DNA of 64,000 nucleotides, taken from assembly GCF_000283155.1 (NCBI RefSeq), contig NW_004454210.1, positions 6,604,765 through 6,668,764 of the forward strand, given 5' to 3'. The position numbers and the translations under genes were made by a program. This DNA is from Ceratotherium simum simum (Eukaryota > Chordata > Mammalia > Perissodactyla > Rhinocerotidae). Positions 11,956 through 23,455 of the stretch are shown in pieces (positions within the stretch are counted from its first letter, which is position 1; each line of letters starts with the position of its first letter). Below the pieces are notes generated by a model. The model made no database searches and was not told where the DNA came from. It was given only the letters and a program-made list of their open reading frames with translations.

Positions 11956-14337
11956 ACTTGAACTCTGTCATTCTGTAGCAATGTTTCTAAAATTTTAATC
12001 CATGCTCCCTTTTGTTAAACTTCAAAATCTCATATCCCTTTGTTACTTACAATTTCAAAAGAAATAGCATGACTAAAATCAAAGTTAATTCTCAATATGC
12101 TTTTTTTTTATACTACATTCACTCAGAATGATTCTAATACGTCTTTTCTGGCCCCCCACTCCCTCTCAGCCCCTGCTTGGCCCTGAGGATGGGAACCCCT
12201 GCCATAACCTATCACTCTTTCCTTTCTGTAAACAGTACTGCCAGGTGACCAGCAATGGGGGTGAGACCTGACATCTTTGGACACATACAATTCTTTCCAT
12301 TAGCTTTCAACATCTCCTACTCCCTGCCCTTTCCAAGTACATATGAACTCTGACCCAAACTAGGGATCAAATAAAGTCAACCACAGCAGCTGCCCTTCAA
12401 CAGGACAGCAACCCTCAAAACTATTAGTTTACATTCAAATCAGCATCCTAAAGTAGAAAAAACTGAAAACTTAAATATATATATTTTTAATCATGATGCA
12501 TTTAATTCCATCCCTAGGCAATATACTATTCTTGAAAAATAATGACTTAACCAACATTAAGCCAGATCTCTCCAATGACAGGAAATTCATTTTTGAGCTA
12601 AGTTACATTTGGAACCCAAGACCAATAATCCCCACAGGCCTGAAAGAGTTAATGTGTTTGAGAAAGGAAATATTTTTTCTGCTCTTCAGTGATCAGATCT
12701 AATCTTGTGAGGCATTAGGTCCCTTAGTCACATTGGTTAAGAGGGTGAAAAGGAAAAAGGAGCTCTCAAGGATGGGTACAGATTAAGATGTCTTGTTTAT
12801 TTGTTATTGTTCAGGTGTCAAGAGCCCGATAGAGTTAATTATTTCCCATATTAGTAGGTCAGGCTTAAAAGCCTCCTAAGAATGGAAATAAAGAGGAAAA
12901 TATCAAGGACTCTGAAAGCATTGAATGAGATTGCCCTATATTTGCCAAAGTTACAGGTATCTACTGTATTGGAGGGCGTTGTTTACTTGTTTGTTTTGTT
13001 TGTAATGTTCTTCTTCCCTTTAAAAAATAAAAAAGGAGCTAAACAAAACCCTAAGCATCGACACAAAGCTCCGGGTATTCACCCTTTGGAGCAACGCAGA
13101 CCGGATCCAAGAGAACGTTTGCCCTCAGAAACACTTCCTTCCCTCATGCCCCTGGCTTCACTCCATTCTTGAGAAAATTGTTCTATTCAACAGGGAGGCA
13201 ACATTTGCCCCATTTTTTAATATTTCAGGCTGACTTTTTAACCACTCAGAAATGCTGTTTGTTTTATGTCGGCGCAGCCTGAAGCAAGATGATGATGTAA
13301 GTGAAAGCCGAGAGGGGGTCTCTGTGGGCACAGCTCGGTGCTTCAGTGCTCAGTGGTTAATCACGCAACACCAGCCTCAGCAACTGTTGACACAAAATAG
13401 GTGGAGATCAGGTCTGTGCAAGCAGAAAATACCAGAAAGGCAAACTATATGTAAACACACTTAAGACAGATTTGACAAGAATAGACCTAAACCTGACTTG
13501 CTAGGAAACTGCTAATGGCTAAAGCTTCCATGTCCCTCTCTGCTGAGGCTGGTTCCCCTTACAAAGTTTCCTTTGAGAAGAAAAAGAGTAACATTTTCAA
13601 AACTAAAATAAGTTTACAGAACACAGCTGAGACATTTGTCCCCTTGATTCACGCAGTGCGAGTTTCAAATCTGCTTCTACAGGCGGGATTTATGTAACGT
13701 AATAGAGTTCTTCCAGGTACACCTGGAGGAGAGCCAAATGAGAGAGAGAGGGGGAAAAAAAACTAACATGTGCATACAACTACAATTCAAAAAGTTATTT
13801 CTCCTGACCTATAAAACTCCAGCAAAGAAGCAAACGGATAATGCTTAAACAGTCTTTTAATCTTATCTAACTGACACCTGACAACCCATTACTTATAGAT
13901 TATTAATGCACCCACTAAAAAGTTTGTCATGTACAAAATTACTAGAGAAAAAGATTGAATGCCTGAGGAAAAAACAAATTTTGCTGTACAATAACTTCAG
14001 AAATTTCAAGCCTATTATCTGTCATGCCCCTCATAGACTCATAGCACACTGCTAAAAACAACTGATTTATCTTTATTATGAATCCTAAAATGACAGCACA
14101 CATGTTTTCCATGTCTTGTGATAATGTTTAATTTCATCTAGTTTTTATTTTACAGTGCTTGATTTGCTTATTTAAGATGAATAAAAGTAATAACTTTTTG
14201 ATTAATCTTCCTGTTTGTCTCTTTACCAAAGGACCTGGGTTTTTTCCCCACTCCCAGCATAAAGCTGGAATCAGAGTCGGTTTCAGAACATTTGCCTTGT
14301 TTCTCTTTGGTTCACATTACAATATAGTCTAGAATAT

Positions 14338-14470
14338 TAGAGCTGGAAGAGGCTGAGTGTCTCACTAATTCATCTTACCTGTCCATTTAAGGCAGAGGAA
14401 GCTGTTGCCCATGGAGATAAAGTGACTTGATCAAGGGCACACATCTGGTTGGTGAGGAGTGGGGATGACA
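14338..14470 (-). repeat. MIR-related ancient repeat fragment
   Basis: Contains agagctggaagaggctgagt, ggcagaggaagctg, gataaagtgacttgatcaag and ggcacacatctggttggtga, in the order seen in MIR-like old SINEs with the GAGGAAACTGAGG and AAGGTCACACAGCT blocks. The precise family is not certain. Confidence 0.5.
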
Positions 14471-16954
14471 GGTGAAATGTTTTGGCTCCAGATGTTCTTT
14501 CCCCTGCATATTCCCTCCCCTACTCGCCCTGTATAAATTGCATGTTGTCATGAGGCTTTCAGGGGAATGTGCTCCTTAGCCACCTGTGGGTGCCAGGGCT
14601 CTTCCCCCTTGACCAGGATGCCTTTCAGCCCCCTCACTTCCCAAGCTCTCCTCAAGTAAACGGGAGTCAGGTCCTGCTCTGCCAGGCTGCATGACATGCA
14701 AGGAGTTCTTTCCATTTCTCTGACCAGACACTTGTGCCAAAACACTGTCAACAACAAATCTGGCTTAATTAGGTCTTGCAACAAATCCTGCTCACCTACA
14801 CACCATGTTCCAAGTCAACCACCAGGCCACTGGTTTGACTGCCTTGAAAACTATTACAGATATTCAGAAGCATTGGGTCCACGATGGATAAATCAGCCTC
14901 CCACCTCACTCCGTTCTGGGCCTCACTCAAACCCCAACCCTAAGTGGTCCTGAAAAAACTTCCTCAGGTTGTACCAACACTCAGCTTCAAGCATCACACT
15001 CTTGTGTTGTCCTGAAAAGCTCAGAAACTATCTGAATGCTGGCTGGAAGAGAAACGGGGGTTACACAAAACAGTATTTAGACTTTCAAATCTACCTTCCT
15101 ACATCCCACACCTTCCTATTTCTCTTCTCAACTAGACTCAGGGTCCCGTGGTAGAAGGGGCAGGGTTTTTCCATCCAGCGCACTGGGCCAACACCTACCC
15201 ATTCATAAGGGGTTTCCATCTCTCACAGTATTAAGGACGTGATTTAACACAGCAGGGGAAAGCTCTGAGTAAACTTATGGCGTAAAACTTCCAACAAGGT
15301 ATACTTAACAGACTGAGGAGTCATTTTCAAAGAGGATTGTTTGCTGGAAATTTTTAAAATCTGCAGACAAAAACAGTGTCTCTGTTGAACTCCTAAGACT
15401 CTCTGACATGACAATACCTGAAGGTTTCTACATTCACAGCTCTTTTCCCTTCGAGCTATTTGCTCAGCTTTCCTAATAATACCCTGCCTGCCTGGCACCT
15501 CGCCAGCTCTGTCTCAGGCAATATGCAAGCTAAACATTTTTTGACTGATTTCAATATTTTCTTAGTAGCAACTAGACAGTATTTTATCTAGTGAGTATTA
15601 CTGATTGCTATAATCTAAGCCCAGAGTAAGCGCCTGTAAAGGTAATATTATTAGAATTGACACTCACTGTGAAAAGCGTAGCAATTAACTGTGGCTGAGA
15701 GAACAACAACCCATTCTGAAACGTGCTGCAGAGTTATTCTATTTATATTTCTCCTTCCCGTTTTAAAAATACTGCACTTGTTACTCCATTGATCAATTAG
15801 GAAGTCTACCTTAAATGCAGGTTACACTTAAATTCTCAAGGGAAAAAGTTAACCACCTGCTTAATAAAATTACCTGTGTGTGTGAAGTTGTCCCATCCCT
15901 AGGTGATTCCCAGGCAAGGAAAATCACCAGACACTTTGTACTTTCATTTTATAGTTGAATCACAAACAAATGACCCAGTGCTTCTTGCATGGCACACTGC
16001 TTTTTTACATCTGTTTTCCTTACTTTTGTGTCATGCCTCTGTTTAGCTTTATTGACAAAACAATCTGTGCCTAATGTTTAAACAACATCTGTAAAATGTA
16101 TTATTAAATTATGTTGGAAGAAAAAGCAGAGTAATGCTATGAAACCCTATGACCCCCTATTGATTTTTAGATCACAGAAGTTGAAAGGATAATTTGTGAA
16201 TGTTTTAACATTTACATCTACACAGGTACCTGTATTTATAGAATCTTTGATTACTTATAAAAGTATTTACTACATTATTACCATAACTCAGAAAGAAACC
16301 TGATCTTTAACAGTTGAATCTGTTTGTTATAATAAGGGAGATCCTATTTTTTAAAAATAAGTTTACATTTTTACCTGCCAGCAGCATAAATCTCTAAGGA
16401 TAACATACTTTTTCCCCTACTAATAATAAATGGGAAGTGATGCCTGAATGCTTCGCAGTTTTGAAGGCAATAAATGAAGTAACTAGGAAAATCTGGTGTG
16501 TGTACTAAATCTGAGAACCGTAGAGCTGCACTCGTTCTGTAAAGTCACCTCAGTTGTTGGGATGCTCCCCAGAATTTTATGCACCCTATTGATGGAGAGT
16601 GATTTTTCTTTCCACATACATACCGTATTTCACATACACTATATATTTTGCGCCTAAAATCCATCTTGCCTTCTCAGAGGATAAAGGTATAATCATTTAA
16701 CATTAGGCCTTAATGGGAAAGTGTTTGGATGAAAAGTAGTAAACAAAGAAACTGTAAAATTTATTCAGTATATCCCATGCTAGAACTCTGCTGAGGCAGG
16801 ATGTGTCTGTGTCATCCAGCAAGTAAGATACACTCATAGGCGCAAGTTGTCGTCACACAGAATTGCCAGGTCTGCAACACTGTGGGGAAAACATAGAAGG
16901 GAGTTTTCTTTGACCATTCTACACTCACATTTTCAATATAAAAAAATCAAGTTG

Positions 16955-17213
16955 AGGGGCCAGCCTGGTGGCGTAGTGGTTAAGTTTGAGCGCTCCGCTT
17001 CGGCGGCCCAGGGTTCGCAGGTTCGTATGTATCCCGGGTGCGGACATACGCACCACTTATCAAGCCATGCTGTGGCGGCGTCCTATATAAAGTAGAGGAA
17101 GATGGGCATGGATGTTAGTCCAGGGCCAATCTTCCTCAGCAAAAAGAGGAGGATTGGCGACAGATGTTAGGTCAGGGCCAATCTTCCTCACCAAAATAAA
17201 TAAATAAATAATC
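16955..17213 (+). mobile_element. ERE SINE (equine repetitive element), forward
   Basis: tRNA-Ser-derived SINE of perissodactyls: starts ggggccagcctggtggcgta and has the ttaagtttgagcgctccgct block, the tataaagtagaggaagatgg block, two CAGGGCCAATCTTCCTCA blocks and an (AATA)n tail. A 10-bp target-site duplication, AATCAAGTTG, flanks it at 16945-16954 and 17214-17223. Its pol III B box is interrupted (ggttcgtatgtatcc in place of GGTTCGNATCC), so this copy is probably transcriptionally weak. Confidence 0.93.
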
Positions 17214-17902
17214 AATCAAGTTGGTGTATTTAGGAGAAAAAAGAACTGAGTATTGACTTTGTGTGTGTGTATGTACTTTCTGTAAAGTTCTACCTAGATA
17301 TTTAAAGACCTAAATAACCATCTAATCTCAAAATTTGAGAAGTTTCTGCTTAAGTGACTAAAACATTCAACATATTAGTAACGTTTTCACTGCTGATATA
17401 ACAGAAGTATTTGTCACAACCACGACAACAATGAAAGAAGAGAGACAAAAGTCCCAAATGTTGTTATTTATGATTTTTGCATCAAATCATAACTGGGAGT
17501 GAGAGAGCAAAGGAAGAAGAATACATATATTTACAGCACATATTATATTTCAGAAATCATTATGCTGTAAATCTAAGTCTACCTCACAGCATGCTAGATT
17601 GAAATATTTCAGCAATTAGTTATGGAAGCTGATTTTTTAAAATAACATGCAGTTACCTCAAATACTTAGATAATTTAGGTAAAAATATTTTATTTTTTGC
17701 ATAATTATTTACACAATTGCCTCAATTCTCAAAAAATTTATCGGCATAGACTTGTCCTATGACGTCTTATCTAATAAATTTCACATTCCACCCCAGGGTC
17801 CAATCCCTATAAGTACTAATACCAACCATTTTAAGAGTCCTCGTCTCTCTTTTCATTCTGACAAGCAGACCAAATGTAAGAGTTAGAACAGTTATTTCTT
17901 TT

Positions 17903-18150
17903 TTTTTTTTTTTTTTTTTTGTGAGGAGATCAGCCCTGTGCTAACATCCGCCAATCCTCCTCTTTTTTTGCTGAGGAAGACGGCCCTGGGCTAACATCTG
18001 TGCCCATCTTCCTCCACTTTATATGGGACGCCGCCACAGCATGGCTTGCCAGCAGTGCGTCGGTGCGCGCCCGGGATCCGAACCAGCGAACCCCGGGCCG
18101 CCGCAGCGGAGCGCGCGCACTTAACCGCTTGCGCCACCGGGCCGGCCCCA
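17903..18150 (-). mobile_element. ERE SINE, reverse, near full length
   Basis: Reverse-oriented ERE, with the poly-T (A tail on the other strand) at left and the tRNA-like head (gcgccaccgggccggcccc) at right. The B box GGTTCGGATCC is intact on the minus strand at 18084-18074. A 13-bp duplication, AGTTATTTCTTTT, flanks it at 17890-17902 and 18151-18163. The long homopolymer and clean duplication suggest a relatively young insertion. It is in the same orientation as MEIS1. Confidence 0.95.
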
Positions 18151-18805
18151 AGTTATTTCTTTTAATCCAAATTTTCTCTTAATTAATCAACTCTGTCTTG
18201 TTTTACATTTAAATTCTCCCTGTTGTCTCTTCTCCTAAACCCCATCTGCTTTGGCCTTAGTTAGCCAAGGAGGGTAGTATATATCACTTACGCCAATTAA
18301 AGAAGTGTAAAATTCGTTCAGCAACGGAATGAAAGAACCATTACAATGCACCACACTTTTCTCATCTCATTTTTCAGTCAGAACTTAAAGCTGCATCGGC
18401 CAGAGTTTCTATGACAAGCTAACAGCTAGACATGAGTTTATATTTTTCACTTTCATGTTGTGTATTTCAATACACTATGTTGCTGCCAATAGTTATGACT
18501 GATCTACACCCAACCTGCCCTTCAGCATTTTATTAAATCTCTTCAACAGTGACTCATCGTTCATACAAAATGTACATGTGTGTTAACAAGTTTTAAGAAA
18601 TCCCAGGAGGAAGACACACAGCTTTAAATGTTGTGGCTAAATGAAGTGAAGGGGAAATGCTAAAATACTGATAAGATTTTTCTTTTAATTATTGTTTCTG
18701 GAAGAATGTACCTTGGGCTTAATGCTCAATACAGGAAAAATGTTTACAAGCTCTCAAAAATGCTTTGTGTAGTTTTTTATTCCGACAAAGTAAAATGAAA
18801 ACCAC

Positions 18806-18928
18806 TTAGTGCTTATGCTGCTTTTTAGCCTCCAAGTATGCCACAGTTTCAGATTCTCTGACATCTTTAGTTTCAATATGGTACCATCTGGGTTTCCCCA
18901 TTTTTGTATCATAGTTCCTACTCAAAGC
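18806..18928 (-). other. Exon-like unit in intron 9: candidate alternative terminal exon
   Basis: On the minus strand, a possible branch site (ctgat), a pyrimidine tract (tttcttttccttt) and AG at 18930-18929 precede an open frame of 40 codons ending in TAA at 18808-18806. AATAAA lies 25 nt beyond the stop (18781-18776). The frame contains KMGKPRWYHIETK, then ESETVAYLEAKKQHKH. Read in this frame, the unit starts in phase 0, matching the end of exon 8 (phase 0). Spliced to exon 8 it would replace homeodomain helices 2-3 with a 40-residue tail; spliced to exon 9 (overhang TG) it would stop after one residue (TGG CTT TGA). I do not recognise the peptide. A 40-codon frame can arise by chance, so this is a hypothesis; an old gene fragment is the alternative. 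Confidence 0.3.
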
Positions 18929-21291
18929 CTAAAGGAAAAGAAATCTATTATCAGCCCCTTAAAAGGAGAAGGTTTAGATGAAAATTAATAAACCGTTAAA
19001 AACTCAAACTTGAGAATGTCATTGTTCATCAAACTTAAGAGAAACAATCTCTTTTACAACTTTCAGTTACTTGAGGAAAATTGTCTATGACCAACAAAGT
19101 TGTTAGAGTTGAAACAGTTGCCAAATGCAAAGCAATGAAGTGCAAGCAAAAGTCACGTCTAAGTCCACAGAGAAGTAGAGAGAATGCACGCACAGCACAC
19201 AGTGCCAGGTGAGAACAGAATTAAGTTTACATCCCACGTAACTAAGTAAAAGTGATTTTTAAGCTATGGACCTGTGCAGGATTGGATATCATTGTGAAAT
19301 TTAGGGTGAAATCTGCATATACTTTGAAAAATTATTATAGGGTATGTATTAAAACTTTTTTAAAGGTCCTTTTTTTCTCTTCTAATTGCAAAACAGAGGA
19401 AGTCGAATTGCCATCACTGACGGCATAGAATCTAGGAAAATGACAATTGCAGACTGCTTGGTGTCACAGGAATGCCTGCCTGCCCCAGCATCCACAGGAA
19501 ACATCTCATAAGTTTGTCCACCTGTGGAAAGCAACTTGTATTGGAATCCGTTCTCTGGTAACAATGTTTATGGACGGAATTTGCTAGCAACCCTGAGGAG
19601 GAAGAGAGATGGCACGTGTGATGGATCACCCGTGTGGCAGTGCTTTGCCTTCCTTAATTAGAGCTCGCTCTGCCACTCCTTGGCCCTCAAATGGGAACAT
19701 TTCCCAGGGAAATACATTTGTAGAGCCCCCATTGTATTCAAATTGCCTCACCATCTGTTTAACTTTGAAAATATATATGAATTTAGGTGGACAAGCAAAA
19801 TTGATGGTCTACCTTCTAATATCATCCAGAACAATTTGAAAGACTAAGTTCAAATATGTACAATCAACAGTTTTGAAAATTAAGATACAGTGGTAGGTAA
19901 AAACAAGCAAACAAAAAAACCTCAGCAGCGACACCATTCCTGGTAACATTTAGATATAGCACATCTTCCATTCCAGCCCTATCCACTTGATTCAAAGGAC
20001 TGCAAAAATTGATCTCTCAGGGCTGCGGGAGGGTCACAGAAATTGATAACCCTTACAAGCAATGCTTATGTGAGTCTGTCTGTGTCTTGCAGATAGTGCA
20101 CTTTGTAAATTAATCCTCCAAAGGCAAATATATTGTAAGTAGCTTGTTATCTCTAAAATACTAAATTGAAGAATACATGGGATTATATTGACAGAAATTA
20201 CATTTTCTGTAATGGGGTTTAATATATCTGAAATCTCTCCCAAAGGCTCCCAGGCTCTCTAACAGAGACGAGTCTGTTAATGTAGGTGCAATGGACATCA
20301 AGAACAAATTTATTCACCAAAATGGATTAGGCCATGTAATCAGAGATTCTGTAATATTAATCTTTGACACTTATTGAACAGAAAGAAATACTTCTGTCTG
20401 CAAACTGGCATTCCCAGTTCTCCCCTTTCTTCAACCAGGCTTTGGGCCCTTTCTGGATCTTACTTCAAAGAGGATAAAGTTTCCCCATCATAAACACTAA
20501 TCTAAAAATATTAGGACAATTAATTAGATACACTTAGTTTTAGAGGATATCGGATTTCGATACCTTTCAAATATGACACTAGCTCTCAGTGATTATATGA
20601 ACCCGGCTTTCAGCACACTCACAAAGGGTAATAAATCATACTTTCTCAAAGCCTCGTTGCCACACCGCCGTACATTAAGTCAGAAGATTGTTGGCTGGTT
20701 CTTGGTCCGTAATCTCAGCTTCCCCCCAAATCAGGAATTTACACATTTATTTAGAAACAATATCGCATAGCCCAGAGATACATCAAGTTTTGAATAGCTT
20801 CAAAGTAGAAACGTAAATAATTTTTCCTTTTCATCAGAAGAGAGATAAGAGGAAAGGAAAGACTCCTTGAATGCAGAGCCCTAACAAAATCTAACTGAAT
20901 TTATTCAATGAATTTCAAACCTGACTGGTATGTGATAGTGGATTTTCTTGTTTCATAGAAAATATGATACCACTCTTTCTATCCCTTATCCTGAAGGGTA
21001 AAAAAAGCCAGAGAGAGAGATTTACAGAGCCATAGTGAATGTGAATTAAACACTTACTTATACCATACCAAAATTTTGTTAATTTATAGAGGGGGAAAGC
21101 AATACAATGGTTCTTTTCCATTCTGGCAAGTGCTCTCAACCTATCAGTCCACAGTTTGTTTTCACCTTTGCATCGACAAGCCACCAGGGAAAACAGTGAC
21201 AACTGGGTGTGTCTTCTTAATGCAAAACATTAGCTGCAGGTTGCCAGAGGGGGGAAGCAGATTGTGTATAAACACAAAGCCAAATTACTTA

Positions 21292-21432
<141 letters not shown>

Positions 21433-21445
21433 TCACATATAAACA

Positions 21446-21470
21446 TGACTCCCTAGGGGCTAGGGAGTCA
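21446..21470. repeat. Perfect 11-bp inverted repeat, 3-nt loop
   Basis: TGACTCCCTAG-GGG-CTAGGGAGTCA. It lies 77-101 nt upstream of the exon 9 acceptor in transcript sense, so MEIS1 pre-mRNA would carry an 11-bp stem close to a 3' splice site. Function unknown. Confidence 0.9.
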
Positions 21471-22789
21471 ATAATAAACACATATGCTCTGTAAAAAAAA
21501 AAAAGATACATGCACATGAGGCAATATTTAGGCTATTTTGTCAATAATTTAAGTGTCTAGTGAAGTCTATAATTAAAGGTAAAAATGCTGAGGTGTGTCA
21601 CTCTTATTAATGGAATACTACATCATCTAATTAATGGCAGTAAAAGACAAGCCAATTACAAAGATTAGTGAAGTGTATAAATAGCTACTTAGGATACTTG
21701 CAGAACCTTGATACTGAGTTTATCCTTTAACAGGTTTATTTGTTGCAAACACAAAAAGTTTAATATGATCTTTACCGTATTTTATAGGATTAAAATAAGG
21801 ACAAGCCCTTTTTGACCATATAAAAGTGTACCACCTTGATGTAATATTTTTATAAAACCATGGATTTCTAAAGCTGAATCATTTGGACCAAGAATCTCAG
21901 CTGAGGTTCCCAGGAGTTAAGCACCTTGTTATGACCTTCTCCCTCCAAAACACCATATTGCCAGATACAAATATCAAATTAAAGTGGGTGTATTTTTTTA
22001 AACCACTATTTATTTTAGCTCTTCTGCAAAGCACAAACAAATGAAATTCAAACAAAGTTAGTTTCCATATCTGAATGTCAACACATGCTGGGATTCTGAC
22101 CACAGGCCAATATAAGGTCAAAGACCAGCATATTTTGCGTGCTAAGAACAAGCCCAGCTATGTTCCTCATGAGTTAGAGGGGATAAAAAAGTATTTCGGG
22201 ATTAGATAATAAAATGAAATCCATACCTTCTTCTAAGAATGTTTAGAATTCTACTGAAATCAGTTTTGGCGCAAATACCTTCTGTTCAATAGTCAACTAT
22301 AGCTAAATTTGAAATATACATTTCTAAAGACTGGGAGAGGAGCTGAGGACATGGTTTCCATCTATGGAGACATTGGCTATTTTGAATCACTGTATCCCAA
22401 TAAATTCTGCCAGGATAAAAATTGTTCTGATAGTCAACCTTCTATTCTTTTATGAATGGGAAAGGGCACCCCCAACTCTCAATTTAACTATTTGTGCCAT
22501 TGGAAACTAAATTCTGGTCTATCAAATGTTAATTAACATAGCTTTTAATCTCATTAACAATGTCTGATTAGATGCTAAGAAGGCTCGTTAATGACCACTT
22601 CAATGCTCTTATATATAAGTTTAAATATGTTCTATATCTATACACATGGGATTCATTTGTGGAGAGCAGAGATGTAGCAATTTTTCCCATAAGGATTGTC
22701 TTTGATTGTCACTTAATCAATAAATACACAATTAGAATAAGGCTTTGCTTTCATGGAATATAGTGCTTTCTCTAAAGAGCTCCAAATAT

Positions 22790-22905
22790 ATTACAGACAG
22801 GATGGTAATTAATCCTCATTATACCCCTTTGAGGGACATAAATGGAATCTATTGTCCCTCCTGTTTTACAGGTGAGGAAACTAGCCAGGGGAAGGCATGG
22901 TCAGC
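22790..22905 (-). repeat. MIR SINE fragment
   Basis: Reverse-oriented MIR core: attaatcctcattataccc, then gttttacaggtgaggaaact, as in the TTTTACAGATGAGGAAACTG signature. Confidence 0.65.
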
Positions 22906-22984
22906 AGTGACATGACTCTGTGATATTTCCTGCTTCCCTTCTAGTATCTAAGCCTCACCATGACCCAGGGATGTGGCAAACGCC

Positions 22985-23455
22985 TTTCATAATCTCTAAT
23001 CATGTCCCCTGCTCAAAAACCTCTAGACTGCTTACTACGGCTTGCAAGGCTAGCCACCATCCAGCCCTGCCCACCTCTCGGACTTCGTCACCTTCTCCTC
23101 ATCTCCACCCTACCCCTCTGCCCAGCCACACACGCCTCCTTTCTGCTCTTCGAACATGCCAGGCCTTGTCCCTACCACTCAGTCTCCTGTTCCAATGTCA
23201 CTTTCAGGTCTCAGCTCCAATGCCAAGCCTTTCCCACTCTCCACCAGCCTACCTTATCACTATTACATCAGTCTTTTTCTTTTTTCCCTAACAGCAAGCA
23301 TCAGCTCCCTGAAACACCTGTTCTGATCATTTGTTTCCCGTTGTTGTGTCTCTTCCCACTCAGTTAGCAACTCTGAAATCTGTATCTTTCTCGTTCACCA
23401 TCCTCCAAACCCAGGAAGTAACAGGAAATCAGTAAATATTTGTGGAACAAAGGAA
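22985..23455 (+). repeat. L2 LINE 3' end
   Basis: Diverged LINE-2 3' region in forward orientation: cccctgctcaaaaacctct, cttcgaacatgccaggcctt, tcaggtctcagctccaatgc and the terminal cagtaaatatttgtggaaca. It accounts for the two overlapping plus-strand open frames of 121-123 codons here, which are not genes. Confidence 0.75.

Noticed and set aside
16955..17060. tRNA-Ser-like sequence
   Set aside because: It is the tRNA-derived head of an ERE SINE with a SINE body and tail, not a functional tRNA gene.
17930..18151. Arg-rich minus-strand frame and its plus-strand mirror
   Set aside because: Shadows of the GC-rich head of an ERE SINE.
22920..23367. Two overlapping plus-strand frames of 121-123 codons
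   Set aside because: Largely explained by a diverged L2 3' end; Pro/Ser/Leu-rich translation from pyrimidine-rich repeat sequence.
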